A stretch of DNA of 17,298 nt from Myxococcales bacterium (GTDB lineage Bacteria > Myxococcota_A > Polyangia > Polyangiales > Polyangiaceae): contig JADJCA010000019.1 in the NCBI GenBank assembly GCA_016703425.1, positions 1 to 17,298 on the forward strand, given 5' to 3'. The position numbers were made by a program, and so were the translations under genes. This document shows, one piece after another, positions 1-7,689 of the stretch. The stretch's first letter is position 1, and every line of letters starts with the position of its first letter. The notes beneath the pieces were generated by a model. The model saw only the letters and a program-made list of their open reading frames with translations, was not told the origin of the DNA and did not search any database.

Positions 1-1
1 C

Positions 2-67
2 GCTCGCCGAGGCGGACGCGCTCTCGGCGCGACCGAGCGGGCCAAGCGCCTCCTCCCCGTCTTCTGA
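2..67 (+). CDS. Possible 3' end of an unidentified gene
   Basis: The frame starting at base 2 is open to a TGA at 65-67 and ends in ...ERAKRLLPVF, a believable C-terminus with G/C-rich third positions. Only about 21 codons are visible, so no function can be assigned. Downstream, the same frame resumes with a protein-like stretch, so this could be part of the following broken gene rather than a separate one. Confidence 0.2.
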   Translation, partial: ARRGGRALGATERAKRLLPVF

Positions 68-94
68 TCTTCGAACGCGCACAGCGCCTTCGAC

Positions 95-986
95 GTGACG
101 CGCTTCCCTCGCCTCACCAAGCGCAAGAGCGACGCCATCGTCCACGTCGCAACCGTCAGCGACGGTAGGCGTCGCCGTCGCGCGATGACGACTCCACGCG
201 GGCGCGCCTCCCGCAGGCGACCGGCGGTGTCTATTGGCAGGCGTCCTGACCCGGATCGCGTCGACTTGGCGTCGCGCGCGGCCACGGAGGCGCTCGAGCG
301 CCACCGGTCACTATCGACGGCGTCGATTTCCGCCCGGAGACGCCGCTCGCACCCCCTGACGGACGGCGCCCTGCACGAAGGGCAGGGCCTGGAAGCTTGG
401 TCCGTCGACGCCTCGAGGCGAAGAGCTCACCATCGACGGCATGCTCTGGTCGACTTCAACGCGACTTTGGACCTGCGCCGAGCCGGCGGAGGCGTGGCGC
501 CCGGCGGCGCTTCTCGCGTCCGGCCCGTCGTCCTGCAAGAGCTCCGCCCCGGCAGAGATGACGGCGTTGGCGTTCAGGGGGCGCCGTCTCACCGGTGACG
601 AGCCACCTGGCGATCGAGCCTGGCGTCCGGCCGTCGACCGACGGCCTCGAGGAGGAGTGGTGCGGGCGAAGGCTTCCGCACGAAGAGCCCGTCGATCCGA
701 TGGGCGCGACGTCGGTCTTTGACCGTCGCGACGTCGATCACGAAGCTCCTCAAGACGCGCTCCTCGAACGCCGCTCGCCAAGTCTCCTGACAGCACGCGG
801 CGGTACGCAATTGACCCTCGAGACGACGTCGGTGGAGATCGTCGACGTAGACGCGCGTATCGTGCACACGCCAGCGCGAGACGGGTTGTGGAAGCGTGTT
901 TGCGGGAAGCGGTGTGGAAGCTGGACCTACCCGAGGCGTTCGACGTCGAATCGACGACCCACGAGGTCGACGTCACGCCGGCGTAG
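95..986 (+). pseudogene. Frame-broken hypothetical protein, function unknown
   Basis: No single frame gives a credible protein here, but protein-like pieces appear in turn in all three plus frames. They are FPRLTKRKSDAIVHVATVSD near 100-160, VTIDGVDFRPETPL near 309-350, LTIDGML near 425-450, QLTLETTSVEIVDVDARIVH near 810-870, and a C-terminus RRVVEACLREAVWKLDLPEAF... ending at the TAG at 984-986. The last piece (VVEACLREAVWKLDLP) resembles the C-terminal domain found in myxobacterial TonB-like and AgmX/PglI-type proteins, where a conserved Cys precedes a short hydrophobic strand; this is a weak family guess. The minus strand was also examined and is less convincing. The start is arbitrary (GTG at 95, no clear ribosome site). 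At least four indels would be needed to join the pieces, which suggests sequence error more than decay. The gene converges on the beta-propeller gene. Confidence 0.35.
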
Positions 987-1019
987 GCCTGCGTGACTCA
1001 TTCAGTACCGTGACCGACT

Positions 1020-1052
1020 GCAGGCCCCATTCCGAGCGAGCAAACGGCCTGC
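1020..1052. terminator. Possible hairpin between convergent genes
   Basis: GCAGGCC (1020-1026) and GGCCTGC (1046-1052) form a perfect 7-bp inverted repeat around a 19-base loop, between the end of the plus-strand gene (986) and the end of the beta-propeller gene (1063). The loop is long and there is no T run, so this is a weak terminator candidate. Confidence 0.25.
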
Positions 1053-1062
1053 GTGCCGGTCA

Positions 1063-4000
1063 TCAGCACGTGGGACGGCCGTAGCCGCGGAGCGTGATGG
1101 CGGCGGCGACCGTCGGCCCTTCGTCTTGCGTCGTAGATCGTCAGGCCCGAATCCGTGTACATCAAAACTTCGAGCCGCGAGCCAACACGGGCCACCGCGC
1201 CGCCGTCGAGCGAGCTTTACGATGGCGAAGGCGCCGTCGCTGCCCCTGATGGCCCATGGCAGGCCCCCGGCTCACGGAGCGGGGGACATCGGCGAGCCGC
1301 CCAAGCTGTTGGAACACGTCGAGTAGCTGGCAGACGAAGCGGAGCGCGACGTACAGCGATCCTCCGCCGCCGTGACGCCGGAGAAGTTTGCGCGGCCGGC
1401 GTGAGCGTGCATGCGCAGGGTGACCGAGGCTGCCGAGACGTCCGAGAGCGAAAGCCCGCGTTACTGTCACGCAAGCCTTCCCTCAGGTAGTCGGGAAGAA
1501 GGCGCGCGAGCCCGGCCATTGGCAATCCGCGTAGTCCTTCGCTGGACGGGAGAGACCGAGTAGTCGGTGGTGAGAAGGCGACCCGTGAGCCCGTCCATCG
1601 AGACGAGCGAGCCCGGCACATCAGGGACGAGCCGCTGGGGCACGGCGTCGCCGAGGCGCACCCGGTCGACGTGAAGCGCACCTTGCCCGGCGTCTTGGTC
1701 GACGGAGCCAGCGAGACGTATGAACGACACCGTTCGACACCACGAGCGGGGACGAGCCGAGGCTCTCGCCGAGGTCGAGCGGCGCATGAGCCGTGGGCGA
1801 GGCGTGGGTCGGCGAAGTCCACCACGAGCGGCGGTTGATCTTGAGTGTCGGCGGTGCGGGTGGGCGCCGCGAGATCGCCGGGCGCGGCACGTATTCTCGG
1901 CCTCGAGGTACGCGAGCCGGGTGCCGTCGACGACGCCTTCGCCACGAGCCGACAACCGCCCGTTGTAATGCGAGTAGTAGCCGTAACCGTCCCAGAACCC
2001 GTAACGCCGTAGTAGCCGTTCGAGGCGCTGGTCGGCGAGCTCAACTGGTCGCCGGCGATGGTCATGGCGGCTGGGTTGGTCGCGTCGATGGCTGCGACGA
2101 TGAGCTTGGCTGCCACGCTTGCTCGAACCGCCTAGGTGCGAGGTGGTCGTAAACCGGCACCGTGACGGACGAAGTTCGCTTCGGCGAACAGGCGGGCCTG
2201 GTACCACGCGGTCCAGCTCGAAGGGCCGCGCAGTAGGCCTGCGTCTTGGGCGAGCGACCTCGAGAGAGACTCGCCCCGCGCCGTTTGGCGTCGTCGGGGT
2301 CGGTCTTGGAACGAGCGACAGCGTCACGGCGCCGGTCCACCAGTCGTTGGTGATGGTCGCGATGGTGCGTGGACTTCGGCGGTTCGATACGAAGGGTTCG
2401 CGAGGTCGATCTCGTGCTTCTTGACCGGCGGGTCACGCGCCGTGATGTCGAAGCTCGTCACCGGGCGATCGCTCATCGCGACAGGCGACCGCCGTGGACC
2501 ATGGCGCGCCGCGGCATGCCATGTATTGGGGCGCGAGGCCCGCAGCGCGAGCGCGTCGCGCGAGTAGTCGATGAGCTGAATCCCGCTCTCAGGCCGGACC
2601 GCCGTCGAACCGCTCCGAGCCGTAGCTCGCAAACGGAACGAGAATGAGCCCCTCGTCGTCGACGACGCGCACCGCCTTGTGGACGCGATCTTGATCCTCC
2701 GAGCTGGCTCCAGCCGGAGCCGAAAGGTGACGCGCTTGATCATCGTGGGTCGCCAGGTTCGAGACGTCGAAGAGCGACACGGCCAGCGGCGCGTCGCGGC
2801 CTGGCCGTCGTAGCCGAAGCCCACGAGGCGATCGCCGCGCGGCTCCATGTGGAAGATCCACCGGGCATCTCGAGCTCGCCGGCTTGCTGGGGCGCCGGAT
2901 TCGAAAGGTCGATGGTGAAGAGCGGGTCCGTCCGCTCGGAGGTGATCGCGTAGCGCGCGCGCGCCGTCGAAGCGCACGCTTTGGAGCAACTCCGGCTTCG
3001 GAAGCACGAGCTCCGTCGATCCGAGCGGCGTCATCGGTCGCGCTCGTGACGGTGAAGGTCTGGACCTTCGGGTTGCTGGCCACGCCCCCGGCCGGCCGGA
3101 ACTGGCTCACGACGCGCAAGCCCCCCGGCGTGCTCGTCCATCTGCCAGCGACTCTGGATCTGCCCGGCGACCGCCACGTCGGCGCCCTTCACGAGCTTGC
3201 CGCCGGCGTCGGAGATGTCGACGACCTGGATCACCGAACCGGCTCTGCCCCTGGCCGTTCCAGCTGCATTCCGGGCCAGCGATGTACATGCGCTGGTTTG
3301 TCGCGCTCACGCTGCGACGCCACGGTACGTGTTGCCCAGGAAGGCGAGGAAGCGACCTCGTGACCTGGGGGCCCGGCCGCTTGAAGCTCGAGACGATGGT
3401 CGCCGGCTGCTGGCAGCCCCAGCAGTAGCCGTTCTCTGGGTGACGAGGTACAGCACGTCGCCGACGAGGCGCGAGTCGGCGATGCTGCCGGGCACGTCGT
3501 ATTGGGCCACCTCGACGATGGCCGCCGGGTTCGTCACGTCGAGGACGCTGACGGCGCTGGTCTGGATCCACTGCCCAACCATGGCCGCGCCCGCGCCGCC
3601 CGAGGAGCGGACGTATCGGCTCGATTCGTTGAGCATGAGGTGGACCTTCCCACCGCGGACGTACATCTCGAAGGGCGTGCCTTCGGTGCGCTTGCCCCAC
3701 GACTCGCAGCGTCCGGATTCGATACGTCGACGATGGAAAGGCCGCCGTAGCGCGAGAGCGCGTAGAGGTGCGTGCCCTCAACCTTGATGATGTCGGCCTC
3801 TTCGATGGCGCGGCTCGCGTCCTTGGAGGCGCTCTCGCTTGCGGCTGCCCCGGGTGCCGTCGCCATGCTCGCGCTGGCATCTGCGCTGTCGGCGCCACCG
3901 CCTGGCCGCGCTTGGCTCCGGCCCGTGGGGTCGTCAGACTCGAGCCGTTGTCCATGAGCTGGCCGGGCTCGCCCGGGTGAGGCGCCACCTTGCCCGCTGC

Positions 4001-4067
4001 AGCCGGACAGCGCACCGGCAAAGCTAACCGCGACCGATGAGATCGTGAGGACACGAGCGGAGTGCAT
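1063..4067 (-). pseudogene. Secreted beta-propeller lipoprotein (COG4880-like), many frameshifts
   Basis: Begins at ATG 4065-4067 with MHSARVLTISSVAVSFAG..LSGCSG, a lipoprotein signal (lipobox LSGC, Cys 23). A low-complexity Gly/Ala/Ser linker follows, then the family hallmark EEADIIKVEGTHLYALSRY with SIVDVSNPD. Further recognisable blades lie in shifted frames: VHLMLNESSRYVRSSGG, SVLDVTNPAAIVEVAQYDVPG, IQVVDISDAGGKLVKGADV, IFHMEPRGDRLVGFGYDG, PLAVSLFDVSNLA, SLVSMDGLTGRLLTTDYSV and YTDSGLTIYDA. The last frame ends ...AITLRGYGRPTC with stop at 1063-1065. Together this matches the secreted C-terminal beta-propeller proteins common in myxobacteria, normally 700-1,000 residues; the span here fits. 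More than ten frame changes are needed. They occur inside otherwise conserved segments, so assembly error is likelier than a dead gene. The protein is expected to be surface-anchored. Its role is unknown; such propellers usually mediate protein contacts. Confidence 0.85.
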
Positions 4068-4319
4068 GGGCCTGCCGCTGCGAAGGCGATGCCAGAGCGA
4101 GATCGTGGCGTCCCGTGGACTTAGCCACGCGGCCCCGTGTGCCGCCGTGTGCCAGGCGAGACTTTGGCGGCGCGTGATCACCCCTGTTCGCGCACGGCAT
4201 TCGCGCATTCGTAACGGTGAGGTCGTGCACCGCGTCACCACGCGCACCGCTCGTGATGCCGAATCCGCGAGCAAGCCGCGATCGCCGTAAGGCACGAACG
4301 TTGCGCTCCGCGCGCGCGC
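4068..4319. promoter_or_regulatory. Divergent intergenic region
   Basis: 252 bases separate the outward-facing beta-propeller and cysteine-rich protein genes, so promoters for both should lie here, though no clear -35/-10 pair can be named. Visible structure includes CGTGTGCC twice in tandem with a 10-base period (4136-4143, 4146-4153) and CGTGGC...GCCACG arms just upstream of it. I see no credible gene. Confidence 0.35.
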
Positions 4320-5069
4320 ATGAGTTCCTCCACGTTCAATCGTTTCGCCTCCATGCTCGCGATCGTCTCTGGCACGGCGTGCAGCGCCGCTTCAACCCGC
4401 TTGCCGATGTCCCTCGTGACGCCGGGGTTGTGCCGGCGGATCAGGACGGCGGCACTTCCAACGCCGCGACACCCGACGCGCGGACGTCGTCGCCGACGAA
4501 GAGCTGCGCGCCCGACGACATGTCGAGCTTCACGCCGAAGTGGGTCCCGCCTAGCCCAACCAAACAAGGTGTGTGCGACGCGAGCCAGATCAGCAAAGCT
4601 GGCAGCTTGCCTGTTCGACCTGAGCGCCAACCTCGCCGATTGCGACAAGTTCTTGACCGCCAACGAGAACGGCACCCGCGTGTCGTGCGATAACCAAGAG
4701 CCAGCCCCTAGCGTCTACGGCCCGATGGTGGTCCGCGAAGGCTCCCTCCTGGAGCTCAACCTGTCCGGATGCATCGCGCACGCGACGAGCAATGTGTCGG
4801 CTGCCGGGTGCGGCGCAAAGCTCCAAGCGCAACGCGAGTGCACGAACACAGCGTGCGCGGCCAACTGTCCGGTGCCAAAGAACGATTCGAAAGCCCTCAA
4901 CGCACGGAGGGAGTGTTTTGCGGAAGCCGACAACGACGCGTGTGCGTCGCACAACGACGCGGCAACCCGCTGCCTGGAAGGCGACTTACCGGACGCAGCG
5001 ACCGTGTGCGTCGAAGGGACGTTTGAAGAGCGCGCGAAGGCTTACGTCGCGCTCTTCTGCGGCAAGTGA
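4320..5069 (+). CDS. Cysteine-rich secreted protein, Polyangia-type
   Basis: The ORF starts MSSSTFNRFASMLAIVSG with a short hydrophobic export-like N-terminus. It then passes through an arginine-rich stretch (residues about 40-90) that is clearly out of frame. The true middle is in another frame: DGGTSNAATPDARTSSPTKS, then GVCDASQISK near 4,575. The protein returns to the first frame at LAACLFDLSANLADCDKFL and runs to FCGK. Two compensating indels (about 4,400-4,430 and 4,595) are implied. The corrected mature part holds about 15 cysteines with spacings such as RECTNTACAANCP and RECFAEADNDACA, a block SVYGPMVV..GSLLELNLSGCIA, and a closing FC. From memory this matches a family of secreted Cys-rich proteins present in many copies in Polyangia genomes (C..xQI....ACL, YGP.V, GCIA, FCG at the end); no function is known. 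Disulphide bonding outside the cytoplasm is likely. The start is uncertain; ATG 4353 is possible. Confidence 0.65.
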   Translation: MSSSTFNRFASMLAIVSGTACSAASTRLPMSLVTPGLCRRIRTAALPTPRHPTRGRRRRRRAARPTTCRASRRSGSRLAQPNKVCATRARSAKLAACLFDLSANLADCDKFLTANENGTRVSCDNQEPAPSVYGPMVVREGSLLELNLSGCIAHATSNVSAAGCGAKLQAQRECTNTACAANCPVPKNDSKALNARRECFAEADNDACASHNDAATRCLEGDLPDAATVCVEGTFEERAKAYVALFCGK

Positions 5070-5079
5070 TCGACGGGCA

Positions 5080-5096
5080 CGAGGGCGCGGCCCTCG
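5080..5096. terminator. GC-rich hairpin between convergent genes
   Basis: CGAGGGC (5080-5086) and GCCCTCG (5090-5096) form a perfect 7-bp stem with a 3-base GCG loop. It sits 11 bases after the cysteine-rich gene and 30 bases beyond the 3' end of arr, so it could stop transcription from both sides. There is no T tract. Confidence 0.5.
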
Positions 5097-5126
5097 CGTT
5101 GGGACGCGTCTTGGCTTGGAGGACCG

Positions 5127-5573
5127 CTAGTCTTCGATGGCGGTGATGCCCTGCGCCGCGAGCCGCGCGAGACCGTCCTTCATCGCCTGGACCTGTTCCG
5201 ACGAGTGCCCCTTCCAGTCGGAGAGTTCTCCCGTGACCCGAAGCGGTTCCCGCGTGCGGTACGATCTCGTCGGGTTGCCAGGGAACTTCTTGTCCGTGAG
5301 GTTCGGGTCGTCCTCGATGGGGCCCGTCGGTTCGACGATGTAGATGCGGCCGCGCCCATCGCCAACCGCCAGCTCCGCGCCCCAGGTGGCGGCGTCCAAC
5401 GTCTCCGTCAGGTACACGAAGGCGGCGGCGTTTCGTTCACCGAAGTTTGATGCGCGCCCCGCCTCGATCAAGTCGCCCGGCTTGAGGTCGGCCTTCGTAC
5501 CGTGCAGGTAGCGCGAGCCGCGAACGCCGTCGGTCCACACCTTGAAGGGTTCGGGCGTCGGCGGCGTCGTCAT
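5127..5573 (-). CDS. arr: NAD+--rifampin ADP-ribosyltransferase (Arr)
   Basis: A complete 148-residue protein, the usual length for Arr. Arr transfers ADP-ribose from NAD+ to the C23 hydroxyl of rifamycins, so they no longer bind RNA polymerase. Family motifs are intact: YLHGTKADLKPGDLI, FVYLTETLDAATWGAELA, GRGRIYIVEPTGPIEDDPN and DKKFPGNPTRSYRTREPL. The three residues important in mycobacterial Arr (His19, Tyr49, Asp84) line up with His24, Tyr54 and Asp89 with exactly the same spacing, so the enzyme is probably active. The start ATG (5571-5573) begins MTTPPTPEPF, which fits the family; no Shine-Dalgarno is seen, so translation may be leaderless or weak. There are no integrons, transposases or IS ends nearby, and codon use matches the neighbours. 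This looks like a resident environmental arr, not a recently mobilised one. A natural substrate other than rifamycin is possible. Confidence 0.95.
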   Translation of the reverse strand: MTTPPTPEPFKVWTDGVRGSRYLHGTKADLKPGDLIEAGRASNFGERNAAAFVYLTETLDAATWGAELAVGDGRGRIYIVEPTGPIEDDPNLTDKKFPGNPTRSYRTREPLRVTGELSDWKGHSSEQVQAMKDGLARLAAQGITAIED

Positions 5574-5587
5574 GGGCGAGGGAGTCT

Positions 5588-5600
5588 AACCCACTGGGTT
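5588..5600 (-). promoter_or_regulatory. Short dyad in the arr leader
   Basis: AACCC (5588-5592), ACT, GGGTT (5596-5600) form a perfect 5-bp dyad 14 bases upstream of the arr start codon. It could be an operator or a small leader hairpin. It does not resemble, as far as I recall it, the longer rifamycin-associated element of actinomycetes. Confidence 0.3.
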
Positions 5601-5659
5601 TGCGACGGGAGCGCGTCGAGGCGCGGGCGCGGAGCGCCGTCAGTGGTCTCGGCGTCGAA

Positions 5660-5829
5660 CTACTCGATGAAGCCCGGACCGATGGGGTTTCTCTGCGGTG
5701 CAACGTTCCCTTCGACCTCAATTTGCGGATCTTGCGACGGTTCCGATGGACCTGAGTCCGAGTCCGCAGAAGAACAAGCGGCGATCATGAGCGACAACGT
5801 TGCGAGGGCAAAGGTGCGAGGGTCTTCAT
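5660..5829 (-). CDS. Very small lipoprotein (about 57 residues), one frameshift
   Basis: A strong ribosome site (AGGAGGT, 5835-5841) lies 5 bases before ATG 5827-5829, which encodes MKTLA. The signal peptide then continues in the next frame as FALATLSLMIAACSS, with lipobox MIAAC, and the protein runs ADSDSGPSEPSQDPQIEVEG... to ..GPGFIE at the stop 5660-5662. One missing base between codons 5 and 7 explains the break. The corrected product has a mature part of under 40 residues, acidic and Pro/Ser-rich, with no recognisable domain. It lies upstream of arr on the same strand with an 86-base gap, so co-transcription is possible but not shown. Small lipoproteins of this kind are often structural or entericidin-like; nothing here allows a choice. 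Confidence 0.55.
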
Positions 5830-5834
5830 GGGAA

Positions 5835-5841
5835 ACCTCCT
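5835..5841 (-). promoter_or_regulatory. Strong ribosome binding site
   Basis: AGGAGGT on the minus strand, 5 bases before ATG 5827-5829. It is the main reason for placing the start of the small lipoprotein here, and it exposes the frameshift that follows. Confidence 0.6.
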
Positions 5842-6174
5842 GGGGGGGTTCGTGGCCTAGCCAACCTAGTGCCCGGCGAGCCTCCCAAGGCGTCAGGTTT
5901 TTGTGCTTGGCGCGCCGATTTGAAGGTTCATCACGCGGGCCAACGCACGTCGGCGCCTCTGCGCGGACGTGTGGCCGCCCCACGCACCCAGTGACGCAAG
6001 GAGGAGCCAGCGCTCTGGCACGCGACCGCCCCCAACCTTCTTTCCTCGGCAGCAATCGTTGCGCCGCATGGCACAGTCGGACGACGCGATCAGACGGCGC
6101 CTGTTGCATCACCTCTCACGGACACGCAGATCAGGTGTGCCCGGTCCGGCACGAGTCCTGCGAAGCCGACGACC
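5842..6174. other. Divergent intergenic region with no gene seen
   Basis: About 330 bases between two outward-facing lipoprotein genes. One plus frame is open across it, but its composition (Arg/Gly/Pro/Ser-rich, no hydrophobic core, no ribosome site) is that of GC-rich non-coding DNA. It probably holds the two promoters. No RNA gene or repeat was recognised. Confidence 0.4.
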
Positions 6175-6584
6175 ATGCATACCTCCGTTTTCTCGTCGCA
6201 TCGATCTTCGCCCCACTGCTCGCCATCGGGTGCGGCGTCAACCCGCAGTCAAAAGAGGCTGAGACGAATCCGGCCGCACGAATCACGATTGCGCACGGCG
6301 TCTACGGCGTCGTCACACGGCTCGACGACGTCTGCAGCGCGCCCTGCGCAGCCACGCCACTGGCGCTTGAGCTCCAGCTAAGGGCTCCGGCGGGCGGCTC
6401 CTCCCCATACGCGATTCGCAGCTCCGGCAACGACGGTTTCTACGAGGTCGCGGCCGAGCCGGGCACCTACGACCTCTGCACATCCTTCGGCCGCTGCGAA
6501 CGCATCGTGCTGCGGGACGGAGAGAGACTTCGCGCCGACTACGAGCTGGGCGTCGGTCCCGGCTGGACCGTTGCGCACCGATGA
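6175..6584 (+). CDS. Lipoprotein with carboxypeptidase-regulatory-like domain
   Basis: A hydrophobic leader LRFLVASIFAPLLAIGC ends in a lipobox (LAIGC). It is followed by GVNPQSKEAETNPA and a domain running HGVYGVVTRLDDVCSAPCAA, LALELQLRAPAGG, YAIRSSGNDGFYEVAAEPGTYDLC and FGRCERIVLRDGERLRADYEL. The pattern G.V....., then G.D G.Y.... L.PGTYDL, is that of the beta-sandwich repeat seen in carboxypeptidase regulatory and TonB-receptor N-terminal domains, here with two Cys pairs suggesting disulphides. About 130 residues. No in-frame ATG precedes the leader; ATG 6175 is one frame off (MHTSVF..), so I assume a single indel just after the start. No clear Shine-Dalgarno. Likely outer-membrane anchored; function unknown. 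Confidence 0.6.
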
Positions 6585-6675
6585 TTGCGGGCGACTCGCA
6601 CGAGTGGGCGAAGGGCCGGCGACCCTGATCGCATCGAGGGCACAGCGGCAACGCGCGCGCGGAATGCGGAGCGAC

Positions 6676-6719
6676 GCACCGAACACCAAATGCCCGGTCG
6701 CCGGTTTGGTGCACGGTGC
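6676..6719. repeat. Long near-perfect hairpin before the endonuclease gene
   Basis: Nested arms pair as GCACCG/CGGTGC (outer), CACCAAA/TTTGGTG (middle) and CCGG/CCGG (inner, loop TCG). This gives 17 base pairs broken only by an AA/CA internal loop and a TGC bulge. The 3' arm ends 12 bases before the GTG start of the endonuclease (6732) and 92 bases after the preceding gene. It may be a terminator for that gene, an operator, or a leader structure controlling the nuclease; no T tract follows. Confidence 0.6.
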
Positions 6720-6731
6720 TAGCCTGAGCCA

Positions 6732-7603
6732 GTGCGCGCAGTAATTGGCCTTGGGGCGTTGGCGTGGCTCGCGTTGGCGGTGGCGTGCGGCAGCGCCGAC
6801 ATCACGCCGGCTCCCCGTCCCTCACGCGTCGACGCGGCCGAGGAAGCCCGAGCGAGACGTCGACCGACGCGAGCACTGGCGACGGTGGCCTCCGCGACGG
6901 CAGCGCGTCCAAGGACGGTTCGTCGTTTGACGCACCGTCGAGCTTCGACGGCGGTGGTTACGCGGCCATCGAGGGGCTCTCGGGGCCCGCCTTTCGGACG
7001 GCGCTCAAGACGCTCATCAGCGGGCATACGTCACTCGGGTACGACGGCGCGCGCGACGTCATGCTCGGCGTAACCGGCAACTTCGATCTCACCGGCGGCA
7101 TGCTCGAGTGCGTCTACACGGGCAAGAAGGCCGCGCCCGACGGCACGCGCACGCCCAACGGCTTCAACACCGAGCACACGTGGCCGCAGAGCCTCGGCGC
7201 TGGCAGCGAGCCGGCTCGAAGCGATCTGCACCACCTCTTCCCCGTCGACGAGCTCGCCAACAACGCGCGCGGCAACCTCCCCTTCGCAGCCACAAGCTGC
7301 ACGAGCGCCTGCGCGTACGACAACGGCGGCTCGCGCAAGGGACCGCTCTTGGGCGGTGTGGAAGAGGTCTTCGAGGTCCGACCCGTCCGACGCGGCGATG
7401 TGGCTCGCGCGCTCTTCTACTTCGCCGTCCGCTACAGCCTCTCCATCGAGGCCTTCGAAGAGTCCGCGCTTCGTTCATGGCACGACAGCGATGCGCCCGA
7501 CGCCGTCGAGCAGGCGCGCAACGACGCCATCGAGACCTACCAAAAGAACCGGAACCCCTTCGTCGACCGGCCCGACTTCGCCGCGAAGATCGCGGACTAT
7601 TGA
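6732..7603 (+). CDS. Exported endonuclease I (EndA/NucM family), one frameshift
   Basis: Endonuclease I enzymes are exported, Mg-dependent, non-specific nucleases with a beta-beta-alpha-metal fold. GTG 6732 opens a lipoprotein signal MRAVIGLGALAWLALAVAC (lipobox AVAC, Cys 19). After a Ser/Thr/Asp/Gly-rich linker the catalytic core shows NTEHTWPQS (the Glu-His pair at 7172-7177), RSDLHHLFPVD and NNARGNLPF. These are the hallmarks of the family, with the His as general base and the Glu and Asn as metal ligands. The C-terminus WHDSDAPDAVEQARND..IETYQKNRNPFVDRPDF is also typical. The signal peptide and core are in different frames: one base is missing near 6840-6846, where GAGGAAGCC should read on as EESPSETSTDAS. 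The break falls in the linker and is probably a sequencing error. The corrected length is about 290 residues, longer than E. coli EndA because of the linker. It likely degrades extracellular DNA. Confidence 0.9.
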
Positions 7604-7689
7604 TGCGCGTCGCGGCATAGACACTGGTCTAAATCGATACTGCGGCTGGCTCGACTGGCGGGGACGCCGTCGCGGTCTACTGTCGGGTC

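Noticed and set aside
311..976. Minus-strand 221-residue ORF as the real gene at the left end
   Set aside because: Its Arg/Ser-rich composition is poor, while plus-strand pieces, especially the C-terminus ending at 986, look more like protein.
4136..4153. Two tandem CGTGTGCC words as a CRISPR or iteron array
   Set aside because: Only two copies, 8 bases each; too short and too few.
5574..5659. Actinomycete-type rifamycin-associated element upstream of arr
   Set aside because: Only a 5-bp dyad is present and the long G/C inverted repeat of that element, as I recall it, is not seen.
5502..6584. A 360-residue plus-strand ORF
   Set aside because: Its first two thirds overlap the arr leader, the small lipoprotein gene and intergenic DNA antisense; only the last 130 residues look like protein.
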